The notes under the pieces were generated by a model. It saw nothing but the letters and a program-made list of their open reading frames with translations, made no database searches and had not been told where the DNA came from. 64,000 bases of DNA from assembly GCA_963666865.1 (NCBI GenBank), contig OY763072.1, positions 2,790,001-2,854,000 on the forward strand, given 5' to 3'. Source of the DNA: Bin87 sp963666865 (GTDB lineage Bacteria; Chloroflexota; Dehalococcoidia; Lucifugimonadales; UBA3495). How positions within the stretch are numbered: the first letter of the stretch is position 1; every line of letters begins with the position of its first letter. This document shows, one piece after another, positions 53,025 to 61,439 of this stretch. A program made the position numbers and the translations under genes.

Positions 53025-54220
53025 TGCCGCCCCCCTATGGCATCATTGGCAGTGGTGGCGTGCATCCGGCACACCGCCAGGAAGGCGTGGACCAGCAGCG
53101 CCAGGGTGATGTGGCGGTACCATCCGGTCCAGCGCCGCACTTGGTATTCGTCTAAGCCTACCTCTTGCTTGGCTTCTTTGAAAACGTCTTCGATGATCCA
53201 GCGGTGGCCCGCCACCCGCACCAGTTCGGCCAGGGTTGCGTCCGCCGGACCGAAACAGGTGTAGTAAGCCAGATCATCGGGGTCGGCGATGCTGCGGCGC
53301 ACCAGCAGCCAATGGCTTTGGTCCGGATCAGACCCGGCCCGGATTGATACTCGTCCCCAATCGTAGAGACGGGGCTCCTTACTGCCCTCCCCGGCGCTCA
53401 GCCGTTGCCACTGGTCAGCGGGCATCTCCTGAGCCAGGTCCCGAGCCGCCACCTGCGCCATGTCGCGCTCCGTATCAACCCACAGCGGTTCGTTGCGCTT
53501 CACCGCCAGCACGTAGGGCCGGCCCTGCTCTTCCAGCCATCGCCGCAACCGACGGTCATTGCCGTACACCGTATCTCCGGCCACCCACCCAAAGGGCACA
53601 GCGGCCGCTATGGCTCGGGCGATCATGGTTTGGGCCAATTGGCCCTTGGTACGAAAGACTACCTCTGCTGGCACCCAGGCTTCCCACCGACGCTCCCAGT
53701 CCTCCGCCCAAACCTGGGGCAGGTACAACTCCCGATCCAAAAAGGTGCGTCCACCCTTGCTGCCGTAGGCCAGAAACACTCCGATCTGGCAATTCTCCAC
53801 CTTCCCCGCCGTGCCGCTGTACTGCCGCTGCACCCCTACCGACTTCTGCCCCTGCTTCAGAAACCCCGTCTCGTCCACCACCAGCACCGCCTCAGGATCC
53901 CCCAGATGCTCCACCACGTACTCCCGCAGGTCGTCCCGAACTTCATCGGCGTCCCAGCGGTACGTCGCCAGCAACCGCTGCACTCCATCGGGCGTGGCAT
54001 CGCCAGCATACTCGGCCAGTTGCCACCCGTTCTTGCGCTCCACCGACCCCAGCAGACCCTCCAGATAGACCATCGCTCGCTGTCGAGGCTCACGACGACC
54101 GAACCGTCCCGCGATGCGCTCGTGCAGCACCCGCAACCCAGCCTCCCAGGCCCGTACTTCCTCTCGCTCCAGTACAGTACGGCCCATCTCGACCCCTCCC
54201 CTCTCGTCAGTAATTGTCAT
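53021..54220 (-). CDS. IS701-family transposase, main frame
   Basis: A 399-residue DDE protein with the family N-terminus (RIAGRFGRREPRQRAMVYLE, SVERKNGWQLAEYAG), AVLVVDETGFLKQGQKSVGV (first Asp), FGWVAGDTVYGNDRRL (second Asp) and HRWIIEDVFKEAKQEVGLDE (Glu). It stops at GGRH just after a run of six G; the conserved tail follows in another frame (52,833-53,024). The first start may be the ATG of MGRTVLEREEVRAW at about 54,187. Confidence 0.88.
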   Translation of the reverse strand: MTITDERGGVEMGRTVLEREEVRAWEAGLRVLHERIAGRFGRREPRQRAMVYLEGLLGSVERKNGWQLAEYAGDATPDGVQRLLATYRWDADEVRDDLREYVVEHLGDPEAVLVVDETGFLKQGQKSVGVQRQYSGTAGKVENCQIGVFLAYGSKGGRTFLDRELYLPQVWAEDWERRWEAWVPAEVVFRTKGQLAQTMIARAIAAAVPFGWVAGDTVYGNDRRLRRWLEEQGRPYVLAVKRNEPLWVDTERDMAQVAARDLAQEMPADQWQRLSAGEGSKEPRLYDWGRVSIRAGSDPDQSHWLLVRRSIADPDDLAYYTCFGPADATLAELVRVAGHRWIIEDVFKEAKQEVGLDEYQVRRWTGWYRHITLALLVHAFLAVCRMHATTANDAIGGRH

Positions 54221-54257
54221 CCCACCCTATCACACCAAACTGCGGCTGTAATACTAG

Positions 54258-54760
54258 GGAGTTCGTGGGGGAAGTTCCTGTGCTGGCTGCAAATTGAGGT
54301 TGCGGGGAGGTATGGGCGCCATGCCTGGGAAGCGATACTCCATTCAGTTGATCAAGTAAAGTCCCCGCACAAGTGGGCAGTAGGACACACTTTTGAGTAC
54401 GAATTCGACCTGCCCATGCCGACTAACCCGGCGTATGAGGGAGCAACGAAATCCAACCACAAGCCCCAAAAGAGCAGGAAAGCAGCCGTAGCTCAATCAC
54501 GCACCGCCGCTGGCGACCCTATCCACAAGCCCCGACGGAATGCCACCAATCGGAAACCTCCAGCGGCTTCGGCGAAGACCCGCCTGACGGAAGAGCAGAC
54601 ACGCAAACTCAAACTGGCAGCCGCCTCTGAGAACCGTCAACGCCGTAAGAAACTCGGCCTCTGCAAAGACTGCCCAAATAAAGCGACTACGGGACGGACC
54701 AGATGCCCAGATTGCGCTGAGAAGCATAACCGGGGTAGGCAGGCCCAACGTCAAAGGTAA
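54258..54760 (+). CDS. Hypothetical zinc-motif protein, 5' truncated by IS701
   Basis: Right after the IS the frame reads WGKFLCWLQIEVAGRYGRHA ... HTFEYEFDLPMPTNPAYEG, then a Lys/Arg/Ala-rich linker. It ends with GLCKDCPNKATTGRTRCPDC, a CxxC...CxxC zinc motif, to a TAA at 54,760. No start codon lies between the IS and the first conserved-looking residues, so the N-terminus was lost or rearranged. I recognise no enzyme domain. Confidence 0.5.
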
Positions 54761-54989
54761 CTTCGCCAAAGGTTGCCAAGTCACCGTGAGTAGATCACTA
54801 GAGGAGATCCTCTGGGAAACAGCTCCCCCTGCTCTAGCGCTGTCCCGATTGCCCGTTCCTGTTGATCAGGCGGATACCCATGGCAGTCCCAGATTAGCTG
54901 CAACATCCGCCGCAGGTGGGAACGGGCGCTTTTACGCAAAGTCCGGTCAATGCTCACGTTCTACTGACCGTCTCGACAATGGAACGGCG

Positions 54990-55433
54990 CTACAACTCGG
55001 CCGGCCGCAGCGGATGCTGCCAGCGCAGCCCTGGAAACCGGCTGAAGTCGGAGTCGGTGGACACCATGGTGCAACCGTGCTCCACCGCCACCGCCGCGTG
55101 CTGTGCGTCGGCGACCAGTTTCCCAGTGGCCCCCGAAGTGCGGCATAGCCTCTCGAATATGTCCAAGTGGTCGGGTCCGGGACCAACTATACGCGCCGTG
55201 GGACGTTCCAGAAGCGACGTCACGAATGCGAAACACTGGTCGAGAGTGGACGGCGGGTCAAAGGCTCTGGGGTTGGTTACGATGCGCACGAAACCGGACA
55301 GAACGAGGACGGAGAGAGCGAACGGTTCAGGTCCCGTCGCCAAACGAGTGATCCAAGCCGCATACGCCGCGTGGTCCGGGGTGGAGTCCTCAACGTGCGC
55401 GTATATCAGGACATTCACGTCGGGAAGCAGCAT
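54990..55433 (-). CDS. vapC: VapC-family PIN-domain toxin
   Basis: A 147-residue PIN nuclease: LLPDVNVLIYAHV (first Asp pair), VLSGFVRIVTNPRAF (conserved Glu position replaced by a Gly-Phe context in this subgroup), KLVADAQHAAVAVEHGC (Asp) and MVSTDSDFSRFPGLRW (last Asp). VapC toxins cut specific RNAs, often initiator tRNA or rRNA. It begins 6 bases after the antitoxin gene on the same strand and is intact. Confidence 0.85.
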   Translation of the reverse strand: MLLPDVNVLIYAHVEDSTPDHAAYAAWITRLATGPEPFALSVLVLSGFVRIVTNPRAFDPPSTLDQCFAFVTSLLERPTARIVGPGPDHLDIFERLCRTSGATGKLVADAQHAAVAVEHGCTMVSTDSDFSRFPGLRWQHPLRPAEL

Positions 55434-55439
55434 CTTGAA

Positions 55440-55697
55440 TCAACGGCTCCCGCGCCTTGACCAGTTTTCGTCATCCAGTGCATCGAGCGCCCTCGGGCGG
55501 TCGAGATCAACCCCAGGGCGCGGGCGAACGCCACGCACGGTGACCAGATGGAAAGGTGGCGGCTCCAGCGTTTCGCGGCGCTTCAGAGCATCGTCCAACG
55601 TCTTGGCAATAAAGGCGCTTACGCTGATGCCGCGGGCTTCGGCGGCGCTGCGCACCTGCTTCGCAAGTTGGTCGTCAAGCGAGATCGTAGTTCTCAT
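55440..55697 (-). CDS. vapB: VapB-type ribbon-helix-helix antitoxin
   Basis: MRTTISLDDQLAKQVRSAAE and ARGISVSAFIAKTLDDALKR form a ribbon-helix-helix DNA-binding domain (residues 1-45). The C-terminal tail should wrap the toxin. I start at the ATG at 55,697; four more residues upstream are possible. It precedes vapC by six bases and should autorepress the pair. Confidence 0.82.
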   Translation of the reverse strand: MRTTISLDDQLAKQVRSAAEARGISVSAFIAKTLDDALKRRETLEPPPFHLVTVRGVRPRPGVDLDRPRALDALDDENWSRRGSR

Positions 55698-55770
55698 GAT
55701 GAATAGCATAACCCATCTGCATCAGGGCATCAACTCGGTAGGAGGCAATTTCGCTACTCGCCATTTGCCT

Positions 55771-55998
55771 AGTATTACAACGACGGGTTGCACGGTAGGA
55801 TTTTACTGAGCAATCGGAGGCTTCGGGAGGTGAGGCGGGGCGATGGACGCGGTGACTTTGGCAAGGGTGTACGAGGCCTTCCAGGAATTTCATGCTTACT
55901 TTGCGTCGGCATTTGGTCGCAAGCAGTGGCGGGAGCGCAGTGGGCAATACCTGCAGGGTCTGCTGGTGCAGTCCCAGCTGGGCTTTGCGCATTTTTAG
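55771..55998 (+). pseudogene. IS701-family 5' remnant
   Basis: CTAGTATTACA at 55,771 resembles the IS701 end at 52,827. The frame at 55,843 (MDAVTLARVYEAFQEFHAYF, FGRKQWRERSGQYLQGLLVQ) matches the N-terminus of IS701 transposases and ends at 55,998 where the next IS begins. Confidence 0.55.
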
Positions 55999-56056
55999 AA
56001 AAGTAAAAGGACAGGGTAAGCTGGCCTGACCCTACTTTCCACGGAAAGGCCCGACC

Positions 56057-57459
56057 ATGCTCACCCTGCCCGCTGCCATTGTAGCCCTGCTCCTTCCCTT
56101 CGCAACGCTGTTCACCAACCCGACCTGGCAGAAAGCCCAGCTGCTGCTGGTGGGCACGATCCTGACCCCGGGCCAGCGCACCGTGGCCGCGGCGCTCCGC
56201 GTCATGGGCCGCAGCGACCAGGACGACTACGCCCGCTACCACGAGGTGCTCAATCGGGCGGTGTGGTCGCCTCGTGAGGCGGCCCGCATCCTGCTGATGC
56301 TTCTGCTTCAGTTCCTGGATCGTGGTGACGGTCCGTTGATCTTTGGCATCGACGAAACCCTGGAACGGCGTCGCGGCGCCAAGATCAGAGCCCGTGGCAT
56401 CTATCGGGATGCGGTCCGGTCCAGTCGCCACCAACTGGTCAAAGCCAGTGGCCTGCGCTGGATCTCCTTGATGTGGCTGGGCCGAGTACCCTGGGCGGGA
56501 CGCCATTGGGCGTTGCCAGTGCTCACGGTGTTGGCGCCCTCCTCTCGCTACTACCAGCAGCAGGGACGCCGGCACAATCCGCCATAGGCGGAACCGACTG
56601 GGCTCGACAAATGGTCATGTCCGCCTCAGGCGGACGTCGCTGGCTGCCCCACCGACCCCTGGTGTTGGTGGGGGACAACGGCTACGCCGTCCTCGATCTG
56701 CTCCACTGCTGCCAGTCCCTGCGCGAGCCCGTTACCCTCATCGCCAGACTGCGCCTGGACGCCGCTCTCTACGCGCCAGCGCCGACCCGTCAGCCGGGTC
56801 AGAATGGTCGGCCAGCCCTGAAAGGCCAGCGGCGACCCTCGCTGAAAACTCTCATGGATCAGACCGACGTGCCGTGGACCGTCGCCGAGGTCTCTTGGTA
56901 CGACGGCACCACCCGCACCCTGGAACGCACCTCCCAGACCGCCGTCTGGTACCGCTCGGGCAAGCCAGCGGTGTCCATCCGCTGGGTACTGGTCCGAGAT
57001 CCCGAGGCTACCTTCGATCCCCAGGCCCTCCTCTGCACCGACCCAACCGTACACCCAACCCAAATCCTGGAGTGGTTTGTCCTGCGCTGGCAACTCGAAG
57101 TCACCCCGTATCAAGTACGGGGCAGGCTCTTTCAGGAAGCGCGCACCCATCTGGGCATGGAAACCCAGCGCCAGCGGTCCGACCTAGCCATCGCCCGCAC
57201 CACACCCATCCTGCTGGGCCTCTTTTCTTGGACCACCTTGGCTGCCCACTCGTTGCAAAAACAACATCCGATGATCCAACGTACCGCCGCCTGGTACGAC
57301 AAACCATCGCCGACCTTCGTGGATGCCATCGCCCTGGTGCGACGGCACCTTTGGCTGGCGTTAGAGGGTTTTTCACTGTCCGCAGCCAACATCGATACGC
57401 AGGAACTCCCCGTCACCCTGTACCACCGAATGGTGGACTCCCTCGCTTACGCCGCTTGA
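56057..57459 (+). pseudogene. DDE transposase (IS701-like superfamily) with frameshift
   Basis: The first frame (MLTLPAAIVALLLPFATLFT, DQDDYARYHEVLNRAVWSPR, PLIFGIDETLERRRG with the first Asp) ends at 56,587. A second frame carries on TDWARQMVMSASGGRRWLPH, LVLVGDNGYAVLDLLHCCQS (second Asp) and VTPYQVRGRLFQEARTHLGM (Glu region) to 57,459. The break falls in a 15-bp palindrome at 56,578-56,592. A second palindrome of the same type adds five codons at 56,620. Confidence 0.75.
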
Positions 57460-57488
57460 ATCGCGCAAAGTCCAGCTTGGGTCATGCC

Positions 57489-57640
57489 CAAGCCTCTTCG
57501 TTCCCCCGCCGGAATCGGCGCGACGGGAGCCGCCGCTGGCCTCACATCAGTCTCATTTTATACTCATATTAGGCTCATATAACCAAAGCATAACCATCTT
57601 AATCGATGGTGGTGGGGTCTGCAATATATTGGGCTGACGA
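57489..57640 (+). repeat. Diverged direct repeat, copy 1 (copy 2 at 62,850-63,005)
   Basis: Shares CCAAGCCTCTT, CGCCGGAATCGGCGCGACGG, GAGCCGCC, CCTCACAT, AGGCTCATATAA and GTCTGCAA in the same order with 62,850-63,005. It lies downstream of a transposase gene in both places and brackets the LRR gene plus the IS4-like element. Confidence 0.6.
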
Positions 57641-57739
57641 AATCCCAACCTATAGTATCAGAAGATTGGCCCAGCACGTAAAGTAGCGGCGGGGCAACGC
57701 CGGTTGCAGGCTCCAGTGACGCCGGAGGTTGGAAGGTTC

Positions 57740-57774
57740 GGGGCCGTCGCAGTCTTTACGGCTGCGGCGGCCCC
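57740..57774 (-). terminator. Hairpin downstream of the LRR gene
   Basis: GGGGCCGTCGCAG and CTGCGGCGGCCCC pair as a long GC-rich stem with one mismatch and a ~9-base loop, 16 bases beyond the LRR stop on the minus strand. No clear T-run follows. Confidence 0.5.
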
Positions 57775-57790
57775 ACTCCAATTGGCCGGG

Positions 57791-60700
57791 CTAGTTCGGT
57801 GTGCCGCTGCCGGTCGTCCACGCGCCGTTGCCGTTGGCGTTGTGGGCGCGGACGCGGACGTTGTAGGAGCTGCCGGTGGTGAGGCCGTCCAGGGTGGTTG
57901 ATGTGCTGCCCACCACTTCTTTGACCGACCAGCTGCCGGTGTTGCCGATGCGGTACTCCACCCGGTAGTAGTGGATGCTGGCACCGCCGGTGGTGTCCGG
58001 GGCGTTCCAGCTCAGGGACAGACTGCCCGTGCCGGCGGTCGCGCTGAGGTTGCTGACGGCGCCCGGCGTGCCGCTGTTGGCGGCCTGGGGCGTTATCCGG
58101 TCATAGCTCCAGACACCCCACCAGTGGGTGGAGTTGACGGTGTCCTCGGCATTGTTGCGGGAGCGGACCCGCACCTCGTAGGTCTTGCCGTTGGTCAGGT
58201 TGCTGATGGTCTGGTTCGCGGCGGTCGTCGCCAGGACGCCGGACCCGGCATCGCTCCAGGCGCTGGTGCTGCCCAGTTCGCGGTACTCCACCTTGTGGCC
58301 GTTGATTGTGGCGGAGGTGTTGGGGGTGTCGCCCGGAACCCAGGCCACGGCCACCTTCCCGTTGCCGGCGGAAAGCGTCGTGAAGGGATTGAGATGTCCG
58401 CCCACGTTGAATACCTGCGACATTGCAGAGGCCGTCTCGCTGCCGGCAGTGGCGGAGGCGGTAACGGTAATCTCAGTGGCCTTGCTGTTCGGGAAGTGAG
58501 CCAAGAAAACAAACGTGCCGGGTGGGCAATTTATTGTAGTTGGATCATTACCACCAATCAGAGTGATACCTGCAACTGCGCACGTTGTTGTGGAAACGGT
58601 CTTGTTCGTACGCACCTGGAACCACACCCGTAAGCCGCTGGATTCTTGGTTAATCCTCGGCGTGTCCCCCGTCCACCACAGTCGCAGCGGCTCCGTCACC
58701 GTATCCGGAATCGAAGTCCTCAATGCGGCTTGACATTGAAGGCCGTCCGTTTTCAGTGTTCTAATTGCTACGTCATCTTTATCGCGGCCCGCCACGGCGA
58801 TGGTGACAGTACCGATGGCCCGGCTGTCTCGGCCCTGGACGCCCACTGTCACGCCGGTGGCAGTATTAGTCGGCGTGGCCTTCGCGCCGTCGATGCAGAA
58901 GATCAGCTCCTCGTCCTCTTCGTGGTCGTTGATGGTGATGGTCCCGAAGCCGGGGAAGAAGTAGAACTTGTCGTCGCCGTCGCCGCCGGCCAGCGTGTCG
59001 GTGCCGGCGCTGGCGATGATGCGGTCCTTGCCGGGGCCGCCGTTGATGTTGTTGTCCTTGCCGTCGCCGATGATTGCGTCGTTGCCGTCGGTGCCGACGA
59101 TCTTCTCGATGCTCTTGAAAACGTCGCCGTAGGCTTCCTCGGTGCTGCGGGTCTTGTCGGCCAGGTTAATGACGATGCCGTGGTCGAGGTGGGCGTAGGA
59201 CACGGTGTCGCCATTGGTCTCTGTGCCGCCGTCCAAGGTGTCGGCGCCGCCGCCGGGGTGCAGGGTGTCGTCGCCGGCGAAGCCCTCCAGCGTGTTGTCC
59301 GAGCTGTCGTAGCCGTCGAGGCCGTTGGCGTAGAGGGTGTCGTTGCCGCCGGCACCAACCAGCCAGTCGCCGCCCCGGCCGCCCCGGATGACGTCGTTGC
59401 CGGCGGCACCGGTGATGTGGTCGGCATACTCGGTGCCGCTGAGGGTGTCGGCGTTGCCGCTGCCGAACATGACGTTGTACTGGGGGTGCTTGGCCCGGAA
59501 GCTGAAGGAGCTGCCGCTCTTCGCCCGGATCTCGAACAGGTAAGCCGTGCCGGAGGTCAGGCCCGAGATGTCCTTCTGGAGCTTGGCGCCTGACGTGCTG
59601 GGGCTGCTGATTTCGGTCCACGCGCTCCAGCTGGAGGAATCGTTGCCGGCGTCTCTGTGCCGGTACTGGTGGCTGATATTGGAGTCGCTGGGGTCGTTCC
59701 ACTCCAGCCGTACATCCCCGTTGTTCCTGGGGGCGACCTCGAAGCCGGTGGGGGCGGCGGCGACCTGCATCACCGTCGCGCCGGAGCGGACGCCCTTGCC
59801 CGTCAGGTCGAAGGGCGCTCCGGAGTTGCCGAAGAGGGCAAGGGTCTCCAGGGAGGTCAGGGAGGTGAAGGTATTGCTGGGTATCGAGTTGGCGCTCGTG
59901 ATGATGTTATTGGCCAGGTCCACCGATTCGAGTGCAGTCATGGCGGAAAACGGGTTGTTAGTCCCGCTGGATATTTGGGCTATGACGTTGTTGTTCAACC
60001 GCAGCCATTCCAGCCCCGTCAGGCCGCTGAACACCGCCTTCGTCATAGAACTGCCGCCGAGGCTGTTGCGGCCCAGGTCCAGATACCAGACGTTCTCCAG
60101 GCCGGTGAAACGGCCGGTGCCCAGTCCGGTGCTGGTTATGCTGTTGCGGCTCAGGTCGATAAATTGCAAGTTGGTGGAGCCAGTGAACACGCCCGACGGC
60201 ACGGAGGTCAAGCTGTTGCCCGACAGGTGCACCGAGACCAGGTTCTTGTTGTTGGCGAACTGGTTGGCGGTAAGGCTGGTCAGCCCCGAGCCGTTCAGGT
60301 TGACGTTCGTCAGACTCTTCTGCTGTTCAGCGGTAAATTCGGGGATACTTCTCAGCTGCGGGTTGTTCTTGAGGACCAGGTCCTTCAGGCCGGTCAGGTC
60401 GCTTAAGTCCTGGTTGTCCAGGCTGCGCAGGCCCTTGTTGGACAGGTCCAGGGCGCCCACGCCGGCCAGGTCCGCGGCGGCGATGTCTTCGCAGGCCTTG
60501 CCCGTGGCGGCGACCAGGGCGTCCCTTACCTGGCTGGTGCGGTCGCACACGCTGCGGAAGCTTTCCGGCTCAGCCGTGGGTTCGGGCGTCGGCTCGGGAG
60601 TGGGCTCCGGCGTGGGGGTAGCCTCTGGAGCCTCTTCCACCTGGAAGGTGGCGGCAACGGGCCCGCTGCACCCGGTGGCGTTGCAGGCCTGCACCCGCGC

Positions 60701-61408
60701 CACCCACTTGCCGTAATTGGCCATGGTGATTTGGGTTGCCGAGGACGTGGGCCGAACTCCGTCGTTTAGGTCTTGGTCCGGGCCGTGGAGGCGCCAGCGC
60801 ACCCAATAGTCATCCGCGCCGGCAACGTCGTCCCAGTTCAAGGACACGTCCAGGGAACCGGCCGTAGTGGCAACCTGGAGCCCGCTGGGCTTGGCCGGCT
60901 TCTGCGGTTCGGGCGTGGGCTCTTCCGTCGGCTCGGGTGTGGCCTCCTGCGTGGGTTCCGGCGTCGGCTCGGGAGTAGGTGTTGCCGTGGGGGTCGGTGT
61001 CGCGGTTGGGGCCGGTTCCGTCGTGAATCCCTTGGCCGAAGGCGGGCCACAACCGGCCTCGTTGCACGCCTGCACCCGCACCACCCACTGACCGTAGTCG
61101 GACACCGTGATCGTTTTGTCCGACGATGTGGACTTCACGCCGGTGTTGAGGTCACCGTCCTTCGGTCGCCAGCGGACCCGGTATTCGTCGGTGCCGTCAA
61201 CGTCGTCCCAGTCCACCGAGACGTCGAGCGAACCCTCGGTGGCGCGGACGCTCAGGCCGGTGGGCTTGGCTGGCTTTTCCGTTTGTGCATCATCCTGGGC
61301 GCTGGCCCGACCACTTTCGCTCCACGGCAGGGCCAGCAGCAAGGCAACGACGAGAGCCAATGCTCCGGCCGCGAACAGAGCTCGCGGAGACAATCTAGCC
61401 CGCGTCAT
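57791..61408 (-). CDS. Large secreted protein: FN3, leucine-rich repeats, RTX-type repeats
   Basis: The signal peptide spans 1-38 (ALFAAGALALVVALLLALPW). Two FN3 domains (about 45-130, 170-258) are joined by TPTPEPTPEP linkers. A BspA-like leucine-rich repeat region covers about 310-545 (LTSVPSGVFTGSTNLQFIDL-type units), and a third FN3 about 553-640. Calcium-binding hemolysin-type nonapeptides cover about 652-790 (GGRGGDWLVGAGGNDTL, GGDGDDKF). An unassigned ~190-residue part and two further FN3 domains complete the 1205 residues. No anchor is seen at the C-terminus. It probably binds a surface or partner cell. An IS4-like element sits about 30 bases upstream of the start and must have separated it from its original promoter. 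Confidence 0.85.
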   Translation of the reverse strand: MTRARLSPRALFAAGALALVVALLLALPWSESGRASAQDDAQTEKPAKPTGLSVRATEGSLDVSVDWDDVDGTDEYRVRWRPKDGDLNTGVKSTSSDKTITVSDYGQWVVRVQACNEAGCGPPSAKGFTTEPAPTATPTPTATPTPEPTPEPTQEATPEPTEEPTPEPQKPAKPSGLQVATTAGSLDVSLNWDDVAGADDYWVRWRLHGPDQDLNDGVRPTSSATQITMANYGKWVARVQACNATGCSGPVAATFQVEEAPEATPTPEPTPEPTPEPTAEPESFRSVCDRTSQVRDALVAATGKACEDIAAADLAGVGALDLSNKGLRSLDNQDLSDLTGLKDLVLKNNPQLRSIPEFTAEQQKSLTNVNLNGSGLTSLTANQFANNKNLVSVHLSGNSLTSVPSGVFTGSTNLQFIDLSRNSITSTGLGTGRFTGLENVWYLDLGRNSLGGSSMTKAVFSGLTGLEWLRLNNNVIAQISSGTNNPFSAMTALESVDLANNIITSANSIPSNTFTSLTSLETLALFGNSGAPFDLTGKGVRSGATVMQVAAAPTGFEVAPRNNGDVRLEWNDPSDSNISHQYRHRDAGNDSSSWSAWTEISSPSTSGAKLQKDISGLTSGTAYLFEIRAKSGSSFSFRAKHPQYNVMFGSGNADTLSGTEYADHITGAAGNDVIRGGRGGDWLVGAGGNDTLYANGLDGYDSSDNTLEGFAGDDTLHPGGGADTLDGGTETNGDTVSYAHLDHGIVINLADKTRSTEEAYGDVFKSIEKIVGTDGNDAIIGDGKDNNINGGPGKDRIIASAGTDTLAGGDGDDKFYFFPGFGTITINDHEEDEELIFCIDGAKATPTNTATGVTVGVQGRDSRAIGTVTIAVAGRDKDDVAIRTLKTDGLQCQAALRTSIPDTVTEPLRLWWTGDTPRINQESSGLRVWFQVRTNKTVSTTTCAVAGITLIGGNDPTTINCPPGTFVFLAHFPNSKATEITVTASATAGSETASAMSQVFNVGGHLNPFTTLSAGNGKVAVAWVPGDTPNTSATINGHKVEYRELGSTSAWSDAGSGVLATTAANQTISNLTNGKTYEVRVRSRNNAEDTVNSTHWWGVWSYDRITPQAANSGTPGAVSNLSATAGTGSLSLSWNAPDTTGGASIHYYRVEYRIGNTGSWSVKEVVGSTSTTLDGLTTGSSYNVRVRAHNANGNGAWTTGSGTPN

Positions 61409-61439
61409 GATTCCCCCATGCCAAACTCGGGGGGGGGGG

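Larger units (their letters stand above)
52831..54253 (-). mobile_element. IS701-family insertion sequence
   Basis: TATTACAGCCGCA (52,831-52,843) and its complement (54,241-54,253) are perfect inverted repeats, each flanked outside by CTAG (52,827-52,830; 54,254-54,257), the YTAR-type 4-bp target duplication expected for IS701. Confidence 0.88.

Noticed and set aside
58646..60716. Plus-strand frames of 315 and 389 residues opposite the LRR/RTX gene
   Set aside because: Repetitive Val/Ala/Gly/Asp or Leu/Arg/Ser patterns mirror the repeats of the real gene.
60570..61091. Short repeats around 60.6-61.1 kb as a satellite array
   Set aside because: They are the codons of the TPTPEPTPEP linkers in the LRR protein.
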